A program made the position numbers and the translations under genes. Positions 22,970 through 31,031 of a DNA stretch of 64,000 nt are shown one piece after another. A model generated the notes under the pieces. It ran no database searches and was not told the DNA's origin. It saw only the letters and a list, made by a program, of their open reading frames with translations. Location of the stretch: positions 1-64,000 of the IMG/VR virus record IMGVR_UViG_3300012924_000007, one strand, 5' to 3'. The stretch is from a virus. Within the stretch, counting starts at the first letter, position 1, and each line of letters starts with the position of its first letter.

Positions 22970-24158
22970 ATCAAACGATGTAATTGTTGCGCCTTGTGGA
23001 TCAGGTAAGTCATTAATAATTAGTATGTTAGCACAAGAGTTAAATGAGCCAACTTTAATACTACAGCCGTCTAAAGAAATACTAAAACAAAATTACGAAA
23101 AGTTATTGTCCTATGGAGTGAATGATGTTGCAATGTATTCTGCTTCAGTTAAGAAAAAAGAAATAGATAAATTCACTTACGCCACAATAGGATCTATTTA
23201 CACTAAACCTGAGCTTTTCAAACATTTCAATTATGTATTAATTGATGAAGCACATCTTTACAACGCAAAGAATAAGGACGCAATGTATAATTCATTTTTC
23301 AGAGCGATAGGTAATCCTAAAGTATTGGGGTTAACTGCATCTCCATATAGGATGGTTCAGAAATACTATAAAGACGGAGAGGATATGTATTACACATCGA
23401 TGCTTCAGGTTCTAAACAGAATCCATCCCTTTTTCTTCAAAAAATTCTGCTACAATATTCAAATTGATCAATTATTCAAAGAAGGTTGGTTGTGTCCTAT
23501 AGAATATATTAGTCACAAGGATACAAATATTGATATTTCTAAAATAAAAGAGAATACAACCGGAGCAGATTTTGATGAAACGGCATTAGAAAATTATATG
23601 ATGTCTGCTGAAAATGTAGAGAAGGTTATTAGTGCTATTGTTGAGCATGATACTATAATCAAACGAAATCTTATATTTTGTAGCTCAAGACTTCATGCCA
23701 AAAGGGTATCCGAAAAGCTATGTAGTCTTGGATATACTTCTGAACTTATCACATCTGAAATGACCGATAAAGAGAAAGAAACCATTACAAAAAACTTTAC
23801 TACTGGTATTACTAAACACGTTTGTGCGGTAGGAATGTGGACTACTGGGGTTGATATGCCATGGTTGGATACAGTTACAATGGCTCGACCTACAATGTCT
23901 CTAGGTCTATGGTATCAAATGTGTGCGAGAGCAATTAGGATTGACCCCAATAATCCAAACAAAAAAGCAAAGATCATTGATACTACAAACAATATGGAAC
24001 GCCTGGGTAGAATTGAGACGATTAGAATTGAAAAAGAAGAAGACGGATTTAGAGATAAGATTGTAACGGAAAGAGGTACTATTTCAGGAGTTCCCTTATA
24101 TACTTTTAAAATGACCAATCAAGACAAAATAAGCGAAATATCAAAGCACATGAATTAA
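22902..24158 (+). CDS. SF2 DNA helicase (DEAH box, RadD/UvsW-like)
   Basis: A 418-residue superfamily 2 helicase. The N-terminal IPRWYQNQAVEKGLRAL is the Q-motif region, motif I is VAPCGSGKSLI, motif II is LIDEAHLYN, and motif III is GLTASPYR. The second RecA-like lobe has NLIFCSSRLHAKRVSEKL (motif IV), AVGMWTTGVDMPWLDTV (motif V) and WYQMCARAIRI (motif VI). RadD and UvsW relatives remodel branched DNA in repair and origin control. The Q-motif lies right at the N-terminus, so the start at 22902 is needed even though it overlaps the previous gene by 68 nt. Confidence 0.9.
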   Translation: MGYIPRWYQNQAVEKGLRALRGKSNDVIVAPCGSGKSLIISMLAQELNEPTLILQPSKEILKQNYEKLLSYGVNDVAMYSASVKKKEIDKFTYATIGSIYTKPELFKHFNYVLIDEAHLYNAKNKDAMYNSFFRAIGNPKVLGLTASPYRMVQKYYKDGEDMYYTSMLQVLNRIHPFFFKKFCYNIQIDQLFKEGWLCPIEYISHKDTNIDISKIKENTTGADFDETALENYMMSAENVEKVISAIVEHDTIIKRNLIFCSSRLHAKRVSEKLCSLGYTSELITSEMTDKEKETITKNFTTGITKHVCAVGMWTTGVDMPWLDTVTMARPTMSLGLWYQMCARAIRIDPNNPNKKAKIIDTTNNMERLGRIETIRIEKEEDGFRDKIVTERGTISGVPLYTFKMTNQDKISEISKHMN

Positions 24159-24788
24159 ATGATCATAAACCTAGAAAATGAAGTTTGGAGTAATATTCCT
24201 AACAGTACCTATGCCGTGTCAACCTATGCAAGAGTAAAAAGAATTCCTTTTTGGAGAGTTCATAACATTAATAAAATATCGTATTTAACAAAAGAAAGGT
24301 TATTAAAACCCAATAATTGTAATACCAAAAAATATTGGAGAATTTTAATTAAATATTTAGATGATAAAAGTATACATGAATCTGTGCATAGACTTGTGGC
24401 GAAAGCGTTTGTCCCCAATCCAGATATACTACCTCAAGTAAATCATATTGACGGGAATAGAAATAATAATTACTATCTGAATCTGGAATGGATTACAAAT
24501 TTAGAAAATACTAGACATGCTTTTAAAATAGGCCTTCGAGTTAATAGTTTTATAAACATGCAGGGTGAGAAATGCCATTTAAATAAATATTCTGAATCTA
24601 TCATTACCCAAATACCAAGTTTCATAAACTCAGGATTAAATTATGCGCAAACTGCAAAAAAATTAGGAATACCAATTACTTTAATTACTGAAATAAAAGC
24701 AGGAAGGACATGGAAGCACTTGAAGTTAGTAATTCCCGATAGTCCTTGGGGACTTTGCAGAACAAAGAAGAAACCAAACAAAAATTAA
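24159..24788 (+). CDS. free-standing HNH homing endonuclease (NUMOD4-HNH)
   Basis: A 209-residue protein with the layout of phage homing endonucleases. The N-terminal NUMOD4 segment is NLENEVWSNIPNSTYAVSTYARVKRI (split: EVWSNIPNSTYAVST, then YARVKRI). The HNH core is VHRLVAKAFVPNP, then QVNHIDGNRNNNYYLNLEW, with His-Asn catalytic residues. A C-terminal helix-turn-helix-like region is AQTAKKLGIPITLITEIKAG. It starts directly after the SF2 helicase stop. There is no sign of an intron in that gene, so it is a selfish free-standing element. Confidence 0.88.
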   Translation: MIINLENEVWSNIPNSTYAVSTYARVKRIPFWRVHNINKISYLTKERLLKPNNCNTKKYWRILIKYLDDKSIHESVHRLVAKAFVPNPDILPQVNHIDGNRNNNYYLNLEWITNLENTRHAFKIGLRVNSFINMQGEKCHLNKYSESIITQIPSFINSGLNYAQTAKKLGIPITLITEIKAGRTWKHLKLVIPDSPWGLCRTKKKPNKN

Positions 24789-24803
24789 GTAAAACTTTAT
24801 AAT

Positions 24804-24956
24804 ATGCCATTTAATGTCGATGCTGTTTTTATAGGTGCTGCGTTAAAAGCGCTCAAACAAGCCAACCTTACTGAAGATCAACAAAAACGATTATGTGATG
24901 AACTTGTCAAATTATGTGATGAGTTTGTTCCTGGAACCTTTAAAACTAAACAATGA
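24804..24956 (+). CDS. hypothetical small protein, 50 aa
   Basis: ATG 24804 to TGA 24954-24956 (MPFNVDAVFIGAALKALKQA...). A helical amphipathic protein. It overlaps the following lipoprotein gene by 4 nt. Function unknown. Confidence 0.55.
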   Translation: MPFNVDAVFIGAALKALKQANLTEDQQKRLCDELVKLCDEFVPGTFKTKQ

Positions 24957-25189
24957 GATATTTATTATTACTACTGATATTGATTACTGCATGTAATGAA
25001 GACAACTCTCCTAAATATATACAGGGTAATAGTCAGGCTTGGAAAAAAGAAATTCGATATTTTCAAGACTTGAGAACAGGTTTATGTTTTGCTGAAAGAG
25101 GATATTCTGATGTAAATAGTTTTACATGCATACCATGTGACTCTCTTAAAAGACTTGAAAAATTCAATGTTCATCATGAAGAAAAGTAA
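24953..25189 (+). CDS. small lipoprotein, 78 aa
   Basis: MRYLLLLLILITACNEDNSP is a lipoprotein signal peptide with lipobox ITAC, placing the lipidated Cys at residue 14. The mature domain is 65 residues with two Cys (FTCIPCDSL) that may form a disulfide. Predicted envelope protein; superinfection exclusion is a plausible but unproven role. Confidence 0.7.
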   Translation: MRYLLLLLILITACNEDNSPKYIQGNSQAWKKEIRYFQDLRTGLCFAERGYSDVNSFTCIPCDSLKRLEKFNVHHEEK

Positions 25190-25331
25190 ACCTAAGAAAC
25201 TCCCACCAAAACCTCCAATATCAGTACGTCTAGAATCAGTCAGTGATTACTTCTTAGGGTATAGGAGAGTTAAAGGATCTTATAATCAATTATTCAAATT
25301 AAATGAGAATGGAAGTAATAATAAAGCATGA
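25176..25331 (+). CDS. hypothetical basic protein, 51 aa
   Basis: The start is placed at ATG 25176 (MKKSKPKKLPPKPPIS) rather than at 25137, which would overlap the lipoprotein by 53 nt. Pro/Lys-rich N-terminus. Function unknown. Confidence 0.5.
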   Translation: MKKSKPKKLPPKPPISVRLESVSDYFLGYRRVKGSYNQLFKLNENGSNNKA

Positions 25332-25530
25332 GGACAATCCCCCATATCGTACTTATGTATTCTCTGTAAGGGATGCACCTGAAAATAAATTATGGTTCGG
25401 TGGAGAATTTAACTTCAAGGGATATATAAATGAAGATTTATTTGTAATGAGTCATTTGGAGCAACGGGAAGAATTAATCAGGGAAAAATTACAAGAGATT
25501 GCTGATATAATTTATAAAGATATCATATGA
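25303..25530 (+). CDS. hypothetical protein, 75 aa
   Basis: Beta-rich N-terminal half (MEVIIKHEDNPPYRTYVFSV), then an acidic helix (EQREELIREKLQEIADIIY). Overlaps both neighbours (29 nt and 4 nt). Unrecognised. Confidence 0.55.
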   Translation: MRMEVIIKHEDNPPYRTYVFSVRDAPENKLWFGGEFNFKGYINEDLFVMSHLEQREELIREKLQEIADIIYKDII

Positions 25531-26210
25531 ATTATGAAATTGTTAAAGATGAAGCAATATTAAAGGACTTTATTGAATGGCTTCCTGAATTAGAAGAATA
25601 TGAACAATATTATTTATGCTTATTTGCTAGGAGTAAATACTGTAAGGATGGGTTAGTTCATATAAAATCTGACAAACAGCAACTAAAGCGTTTCACATCC
25701 AAAAAGAAGAATATGTTTGATAAGATCAAGCAACTGGAATGTGAAATGGGGTATTATAAGCAGAAAGAAACTTGTATTCCACAAGAGGCACTTGCTCTTT
25801 ATATTAATATCAACCCCAGGGATCTTTGGAAAGCCTCCTTCAATTCGTTGGTTCACTTAGCTAAATGTCTCCAGTTAAATAATAAAACGATGAATCCGCA
25901 TCAAGAGGTAATGAGTGAAATCCAAAAAACAAAGGGTAAGACTAGGTATGTCATATTTGATTGGGATGAAAAATTACCTAATGATGATTTATATTATGAA
26001 TTAGCAGATAAAATAAATATAGACGCAGTTAAAATTATTGAAACAAGAGGAGGTTATCATTTATTAATCGATCCTGAAAAAATCGAAGCTATGTATAAGA
26101 ACACATGGTATAATAGAATTTCTAATTACATTTCTGTGGATCAAAAAGGTGATTTAATGTCTCCTGTACTAGGATGCACGCAAGGAAACTTTATCCCTAA
26201 ATTTGTTTGA
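25527..26210 (+). CDS. primase-like protein (archaeo-eukaryotic primase superfamily candidate)
   Basis: A 227-residue protein whose second half carries two features of AEP/PrimPol catalytic domains. RYVIFDWDEK (about 151-160) offers a DxD metal-binding pair on a strand, and ETRGGYHLLID (about 180-190) matches the small-residue-x-His motif. A third acidic residue is less clear. The first half is a helical domain with Lys/Arg-rich stretches. If correct the phage has two unrelated primases, since a DnaG-like one is encoded at 29588. It could instead be an inactive or nuclease-associated relative. Confidence 0.45.
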   Translation: MNYEIVKDEAILKDFIEWLPELEEYEQYYLCLFARSKYCKDGLVHIKSDKQQLKRFTSKKKNMFDKIKQLECEMGYYKQKETCIPQEALALYININPRDLWKASFNSLVHLAKCLQLNNKTMNPHQEVMSEIQKTKGKTRYVIFDWDEKLPNDDLYYELADKINIDAVKIIETRGGYHLLIDPEKIEAMYKNTWYNRISNYISVDQKGDLMSPVLGCTQGNFIPKFV

Positions 26211-26211
26211 T

Positions 26212-26853
26212 ATGAAAAAGTATTTTGCTAAATATCTTCCTGTAGAAGGAGAGATAAAAGAAGGCGATGTCTATTTGTGTATATACGACAATTCAAGATT
26301 TGTAGGAGTGGCTGGAAAAGAGGATTTAAAAATAGTCAATACGGATAGGTATACTAAAGTAAAACGGGTTCTCTGTAGTAGAGATATACAAGTAGGTGAT
26401 GAGATCAGAGCCATGTGGAAGTTCGATGATGGTAGTCTTAGCTCTCAATGGGGTATTGTTACTGGAGATGGAGCTGAGGATCAATTAATTAAGACACCAA
26501 ATTATTGGAATGTAAAAATGCCAACTAAAATCGAGAGGAGAGTTTATGGGAAGGGCAATTTTGGTATATATGGTAGGGCAACTGGAGAAATAATGGACTT
26601 CTTCTATGTTATACGGTTACCTAAAGAACATTCATTTAAAATCCTTGCGGAAATTAGTTCTGAAGCTACGTGGATAAAGGATGGAGATGAATTTAATGAG
26701 AATGAGGTAAAACTTTATTGGCAACCTGGAGGACACGGAAGCGAAACATGGAATTTGGTTTCTATTGATCATTTACCTATTGATTTCATTAAGGAAACTA
26801 AACCAGATTTAGTAGCTAAAATTATTTGTCCACATTGTAAACACTTTCACTAA
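26212..26853 (+). CDS. hypothetical protein with C-terminal zinc motif, 213 aa
   Basis: ATG 26212 is preferred over a TTG at 26203. A beta-rich protein; the first 60 residues read like a small barrel (EGEIKEGDVYLCIYDNSRFV). It ends in KIICPHCKHFH, a CxxC-xxH pair that could bind zinc. Overlaps the macro-domain gene by 1 nt. Function unknown. Confidence 0.55.
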   Translation: MKKYFAKYLPVEGEIKEGDVYLCIYDNSRFVGVAGKEDLKIVNTDRYTKVKRVLCSRDIQVGDEIRAMWKFDDGSLSSQWGIVTGDGAEDQLIKTPNYWNVKMPTKIERRVYGKGNFGIYGRATGEIMDFFYVIRLPKEHSFKILAEISSEATWIKDGDEFNENEVKLYWQPGGHGSETWNLVSIDHLPIDFIKETKPDLVAKIICPHCKHFH

Positions 26854-27353
26854 TGGAAATAATTAAAGGGAATCTAATATCCCTAGCACTAGAAGGGAGA
26901 TTTGATGTAATAGGACATGGCTGTAATTGTTTTTGCAAAATGAAGCGTGGTATAGCTCCTCAAATGGTAAAGGCTTTTGGATGTGATAGTTTCGAGCTAG
27001 AGCATAAAAACAGAGTAGGAGATATCAATAAGTTAGGAGGCATAGATTACGTAGGGTTTCATCTGAAAAATGGGGTAGCCACAGAAACATTGTATGTTGA
27101 ACATGGTGAATTGATCGTTGTCAATATGTATACTCAATATCATTGGGTAGAACCAAGTAGATTTGACATTCCTTTAGACTATGCCGCTTTAGAGCTGTGT
27201 CTTCTTAAAATGAACCATGTGTTCAAAGGAAAGCATATCGGCCTTCCTCGGATTGGGTGTGGATTAGCAGGAGGCAACTGGACTCAGGTTCTAGTGATGA
27301 TCTATGGTATATTAACAGACTGTAAAGTAACAATAGTAGAATACGAAAACTAA
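26853..27353 (+). CDS. macro-domain protein (ADP-ribose binding/processing)
   Basis: A 166-residue single macro domain. It opens with IIKGNLISLALEGRFDVIGH and continues GCNCF, the adenosine-binding strand and loop. It ends with the phosphate-binding block KHIGLPRIGCGLAGGNW at about 132-148, followed by the last strand CKVTIVEYEN. The family (Poa1p-like and others) binds ADP-ribose, removes it from proteins or dephosphorylates ADP-ribose-1''-phosphate. In a phage this could reverse host ADP-ribosylation or NAD-derived signalling defences; that is an inference. Confidence 0.85.
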   Translation: MEIIKGNLISLALEGRFDVIGHGCNCFCKMKRGIAPQMVKAFGCDSFELEHKNRVGDINKLGGIDYVGFHLKNGVATETLYVEHGELIVVNMYTQYHWVEPSRFDIPLDYAALELCLLKMNHVFKGKHIGLPRIGCGLAGGNWTQVLVMIYGILTDCKVTIVEYEN

Positions 27354-27427
27354 TTTATATGAAATATGTATTTATGTCAATCTGGTTTGATATTCCTAGA
27401 CAATTAATTGACAAATTATAAAATTAT

Positions 27428-27458
27428 TTTGCAAAACTAATAAATATTATTATCTTTG
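27428..27458 (+). promoter_or_regulatory. promoter for the Erf/SSB/primase operon
   Basis: TTTG (27428-27431), 19 nt, TATCTTTG (27451-27458). AAACTAAT at 27434-27441 lies in the spacer, and a partial opposite half-site ATTAG at 27467-27471 lies just before the ATG at 27475. The predicted transcript leader is only about 10 nt. Confidence 0.75.
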
Positions 27459-27474
27459 ATGAAATTATTAGACA

Positions 27475-28110
27475 ATGGAAGATTTTAAGAGATCGGAAAG
27501 TATAAAAAATATTGCCACTTCCTTGGTTGAGTTCAAGAAAAAAGTTAGCGATATTAAAAAAACAAAGGAAAATCCATTTTTCCATGCCAAATACGCTGAT
27601 CTATCAGATGTATTGGATGCTATAGACCCTGCATTGATTGAGAGTCAATTATCGCTTGTTTCTTTGCCTTATGGTAAAAATGAATTAATTGTCATATTAA
27701 GTCATACAAGTGGGGAGTTTATTCAAACTAAGTTTAATACCTGTGCAATCCCTGAATACTTGAAAGAGAAAGATAAGACAGGGAAAGTCGAATGGAGGGC
27801 ATCAGAACCACATACCACTCCTCAATCTTTTGGTTCTGCCCTTACTTATGCTAGGAGATATGCTATTTTGGCTGTATTAAACTTGGCCGTAGTAGATGAC
27901 GACGGAAATGCTGGAAGTGGTAAAGGTAAGCAAGATGAAGACACAAGACCTTATTTGAATAAGACGAAATTAGGTAGTTCAGACGTGTTACCAGAATTCA
28001 AGGAAGCAGTAGAGATTGCAAAGAAGGAAGGAAACCTGGATAGCTTGATTGCTAAGTATAGAATAGCAAAAGCTGTTCAAGAAGCAATTGCTACAGAAGC
28101 AGATATTTAA
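27475..28110 (+). CDS. erf: Erf-family single-strand annealing protein
   Basis: A 211-residue recombinase of the ERF superfamily. The core reads KENPFFHAKYADLSDVLDAI (residues about 35-54), then a middle strand pair around LSLVSLPYGKNELIVILSH, and the signature PQSFGSALTYARRYAILAVL (about 120-139). The tail after GNAGSGKGK is polar and helical. Erf proteins pair complementary strands during phage recombination and genome circularisation. It is directly upstream of the SSB-like gene, the common functional pairing. Confidence 0.9.
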   Translation: MEDFKRSESIKNIATSLVEFKKKVSDIKKTKENPFFHAKYADLSDVLDAIDPALIESQLSLVSLPYGKNELIVILSHTSGEFIQTKFNTCAIPEYLKEKDKTGKVEWRASEPHTTPQSFGSALTYARRYAILAVLNLAVVDDDGNAGSGKGKQDEDTRPYLNKTKLGSSDVLPEFKEAVEIAKKEGNLDSLIAKYRIAKAVQEAIATEADI

Positions 28111-28133
28111 AACAATATAAATCAAATAATTAC

Positions 28134-29009
28134 ATGGCGATTAAAGGGAATAGTACGATTCAAAATACAGAAGGGGGTTTTAAGAAATATGTTGGTGTTG
28201 CAGCAGTAGAAGTAGTTGCAATCAATCCATCTTCTGAGAAGATCGAAGAGTTAATTGGCAAGAAACCAGAAGAAGATCCTTCATATACAGATGTAGATAA
28301 GAATGGTAATGACAAGGTGAATTTTGTATTCTGGTTGAAAGAGAATTCCACTGGTAGGATTTTCAATAATTTAAAGCTCAGTATTACAGATAAAGAACGC
28401 CCAATAAGTAAGAAGGGACAGTATCAATATATAAACAATATTGGTTTTACTGCCTGGGCGAAAACTGAAAATGAATTAAAATCGAGTTTTGCAAAAAGAC
28501 CCTACAGAGCTGCTAAAATAGGGGAAGATAATTTTTATGAATTCATGGGGAGATGGCTCTGTTTAGATTCAAGGGAAAATGATGCAGAATTGGATTTTAA
28601 CCTTACAAAACTGCTACGTGGTAACTTTAGAGAGTTAGATGAAACGGTTAAGAATTTTGTAGGTCAAAAAGTAATCATATTATTTACAATTAATACTGGA
28701 AAAAACAAAGAAGGGGATACTGTAGAATATCAAAATATTTATCCATTCGCATTTCTTCCTTATGAAACCAACTCCGGTAAAACGCTTGACTTCTTCAAAG
28801 TAGCTGATAGTAGGAAACCTTCTTATGTAGAATACTTTATTAAGAACGTAACCAATGAGACATTTGGTTGTAAGGATTTCTTCAAATTGACTCCGCTTGA
28901 AGAATATAACCCCCATGAGAACTTCTTGACTACTGACCAACCCATTAAGAAAGAAGTTGAACCTACTTATAATCCTTCAGGGGATACTGAGGAAGATTTA
29001 CCTTTTTAG
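28134..29009 (+). CDS. single-stranded DNA-binding protein (SSB-like)
   Basis: A 291-residue beta-rich protein. The C-terminus (GDTEEDLPF) is an acidic tip ending in a hydrophobic pair, as in bacterial and phage SSBs where it recruits partner proteins. The body is larger than canonical SSB and I do not see a standard OB-fold signature. The call therefore rests on the tail, on position directly after Erf, and on the known crAss-like arrangement. It is followed by an intrinsic terminator. Confidence 0.7.
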   Translation: MAIKGNSTIQNTEGGFKKYVGVAAVEVVAINPSSEKIEELIGKKPEEDPSYTDVDKNGNDKVNFVFWLKENSTGRIFNNLKLSITDKERPISKKGQYQYINNIGFTAWAKTENELKSSFAKRPYRAAKIGEDNFYEFMGRWLCLDSRENDAELDFNLTKLLRGNFRELDETVKNFVGQKVIILFTINTGKNKEGDTVEYQNIYPFAFLPYETNSGKTLDFFKVADSRKPSYVEYFIKNVTNETFGCKDFFKLTPLEEYNPHENFLTTDQPIKKEVEPTYNPSGDTEEDLPF

Positions 29010-29034
29010 TTTTTCATGACTTATGTGTATAATC

Positions 29035-29064
29035 TTACCGCTATTTTTATGGCGGTAATTTTTT
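29035..29064 (+). terminator. intrinsic terminator
   Basis: TTACCGC (29035-29041) pairs with GCGGTAA (29052-29058), followed by six T at 29059-29064. It lies after the SSB-like gene and would separate Erf/SSB from the Rieske/primase genes, unless read through. Confidence 0.85.
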
Positions 29065-29083
29065 ATCCTTTAAATAAATAAAA

Positions 29084-29578
29084 ATGGAGAAAATTGAAAA
29101 TGTTCAACATCCAATTGTTGGTGAGAAGTATTTAGTGAAATGTGTGCAAAGTAGAAGAGATTTCCATATTGATGGGTATAAAGGATGGACTCCTGTATTC
29201 GGTGAATTTCATCATGATAAAGAATTGTATTTACAAGAAATGCACTATCATTTAGATTGGAGATTTATACCTACTCATTATATTGTTGAACATGAAAGAG
29301 AAATCATGCATCATTTATATAGTCCTCACACTGAAAGTGCATGGGGATCTTTTTTAAAAGTGAGATATTTAGACTTACCCTATCTAAGGCATTTTGATAA
29401 ATTACCAGAACACTCTTTTGATGAATTAGTTGAGATGTATAAAGATGTAAAAATGCATGATATGATTTGTCCTCATAAAAAGGCAAATTTAAAAAGCTGT
29501 CAAGTAATAAATGATACTGTAGAATGTCCATGTCATGGATTAAAATGGAATGTAAAGACAGGTAGTTTAGTTTGCTAA
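29084..29578 (+). CDS. Rieske-type [2Fe-2S] domain protein
   Basis: A 164-residue protein whose C-terminal 40 residues fit the Rieske cluster motif C-x-H-x16-C-x-x-H. First comes CPH (about residues 129-131), then CPCHGLKWNVKTGSLVC (about 148-164), including the trailing Gly-Lys-Trp-Asn and Gly of ferredoxin/oxygenase Rieske domains. The N-terminal 125 residues are His-, Tyr- and Asp-rich (for example HYHLDWRFIPTHYIVEHE) and could hold a mononuclear metal, but I do not recognise them. Rieske centres transfer one electron. A phage copy in a replication operon is unexpected. Confidence 0.7.
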   Translation: MEKIENVQHPIVGEKYLVKCVQSRRDFHIDGYKGWTPVFGEFHHDKELYLQEMHYHLDWRFIPTHYIVEHEREIMHHLYSPHTESAWGSFLKVRYLDLPYLRHFDKLPEHSFDELVEMYKDVKMHDMICPHKKANLKSCQVINDTVECPCHGLKWNVKTGSLVC

Positions 29579-29587
29579 GTTTTTATA

Positions 29588-30589
29588 ATGATCAAAGGTT
29601 CACCTAAGAAGCCAATTAGATTTGAGAGTATTCTTGAGAAGATAGAGCAATATGATATTTACAGGTATTATTTAGGGGTAGATTTTAATACTCATAAGAA
29701 CGTCTCTTCCCCTTTCCATGTAGACAAGCATCCCTCCTTCAGAGTTAGGGCCACTGTTGATGGCTTCCTGTATCATAAAGATTACGCCGATGCAACTAAG
29801 GCCGGTAACTGTGTTAATTTGGTACAACAGTTATATGGACTATCTTATAATGCAGCTATTGTTAAAATAGATCAGGATTTTGGTTTGGGTATTTATAGTA
29901 ATGATAAAAAGAACTATCAGTTATTAATTTCAGATTATAAGAAGCCAGATAAACTAAAATATAAAAAGCCTGATTTAATTCAAATAAAAGTAAGAAAGTT
30001 TACCAAAGAAGAACTACTGTATTGGGAACAATATGAGGTATCCGAGGAAATGCTAAATGATAACGATGTATATGGAATAAAGGAATTAATCATTAATAAG
30101 GTAGTTGTTACTGATTGGGAGAGCAGTTTAAAGTTTGGATATTTCTACAACCCACATTGGAAAGTATACCGTCCTTTAGTTGAAAAGAAAAAGAAATGGA
30201 TATGGAATAATACCCCCAATGACAGAATGTATGGATTGGGAGAAGTAAAAGGTAAGGATACAGTCATTGTAACTAAATCCCATAAAGATTACCTCTGTTT
30301 AAAATCCGTATTTCCGAATATTGTTCTTTGTCAAAATGAATCCGAAGTAGCTGTAAATCAATCTAATATAGAATTCCTTCAAAATAACTGTGGTGAGGTT
30401 TATTTCTTTTTTGACTGTGATGATACAGGTAAAAGGAGTTGTAAATTTTATAACCAATACGGTTTCAAATGGGTCAACGTACCCAATAAATACTATCAAG
30501 AAACCAAAACTAAAGATCCCAGTGATCTTGTGAAAAACTATGGGAAGCAAGAACTTATTAATCTATTAAAATCAAAAAATATAATATAA
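29588..30589 (+). CDS. DnaG-type primase (Toprim), zinc ligands lost
   Basis: A 333-residue primase. The N-terminus has NVSSPFHVDKHPSFRVR (about residues 38-54), clearly aligned with the CPFH..K.PSF zinc-binding region of DnaG/T7 primase, but with Ser in place of Cys. GNCVNLVQQLYGLSYNAA follows. The Toprim domain is at about 220-333: VIVTKSHKDYLCLKSVF (the usual Glu of the first motif is replaced by Lys/Ser), then YFFFDCDDTGKRSCKFYNQY with DxD and Gly. It should make primers for the family A polymerase together with the separate DnaB-type helicase. Confidence 0.8.
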   Translation: MIKGSPKKPIRFESILEKIEQYDIYRYYLGVDFNTHKNVSSPFHVDKHPSFRVRATVDGFLYHKDYADATKAGNCVNLVQQLYGLSYNAAIVKIDQDFGLGIYSNDKKNYQLLISDYKKPDKLKYKKPDLIQIKVRKFTKEELLYWEQYEVSEEMLNDNDVYGIKELIINKVVVTDWESSLKFGYFYNPHWKVYRPLVEKKKKWIWNNTPNDRMYGLGEVKGKDTVIVTKSHKDYLCLKSVFPNIVLCQNESEVAVNQSNIEFLQNNCGEVYFFFDCDDTGKRSCKFYNQYGFKWVNVPNKYYQETKTKDPSDLVKNYGKQELINLLKSKNII

Positions 30590-30590
30590 A

Positions 30591-30809
30591 ATGGATACAA
30601 CAAAATATAGGGTAGTGCAGCATTCAGAAACAAACTTCGAGGTACAAGAGTATGTACGATGTACACCAGTAGGTGTGACAGTTGAATTTGTCGGGTGGAA
30701 GGTATTAGATTTTTATGATAATCTTTTTTCCGCGAAGAAATATATAGATAGATTATCCGAAAAGGAGCATTTCCCAAAAGTAGTTTACGAAAAAGAAGTA
30801 GAATATTAA
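30591..30809 (+). CDS. hypothetical protein, 72 aa
   Basis: Small beta-rich protein with a Val-rich core (TPVGVTVEFVGWKVLDFYDN) starting 1 nt after the primase stop. Unrecognised. Confidence 0.6.
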   Translation: MDTTKYRVVQHSETNFEVQEYVRCTPVGVTVEFVGWKVLDFYDNLFSAKKYIDRLSEKEHFPKVVYEKEVEY

Positions 30810-30821
30810 AAATAGCAAAAT

Positions 30822-31031
30822 ATGATGACACAAAAGAAAGAAACAAGGGCTTATAAGTTTTATAATAAGTTTGGTAAGGAAGAATATATGTATGTCTCTT
30901 ACGATTTAGTATTTAAAGATGGATTTTTAGAGAAAGTCTATAATTCAGCGCATGGAGATTGGGGACATGCAGTGGAACACAATTCAGAATGCTTTCACTT
31001 TTTTAATGAAAAATACAATATTGTATGCTAA
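30822..31031 (+). CDS. hypothetical protein, 69 aa
   Basis: Aromatic, basic N-terminal half and a His-rich C-terminus (HGDWGHAVEHNSECFHFF) that could bind a metal. It overlaps the next gene by 7 nt. Function unknown. Confidence 0.55.
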   Translation: MMTQKKETRAYKFYNKFGKEEYMYVSYDLVFKDGFLEKVYNSAHGDWGHAVEHNSECFHFFNEKYNIVC

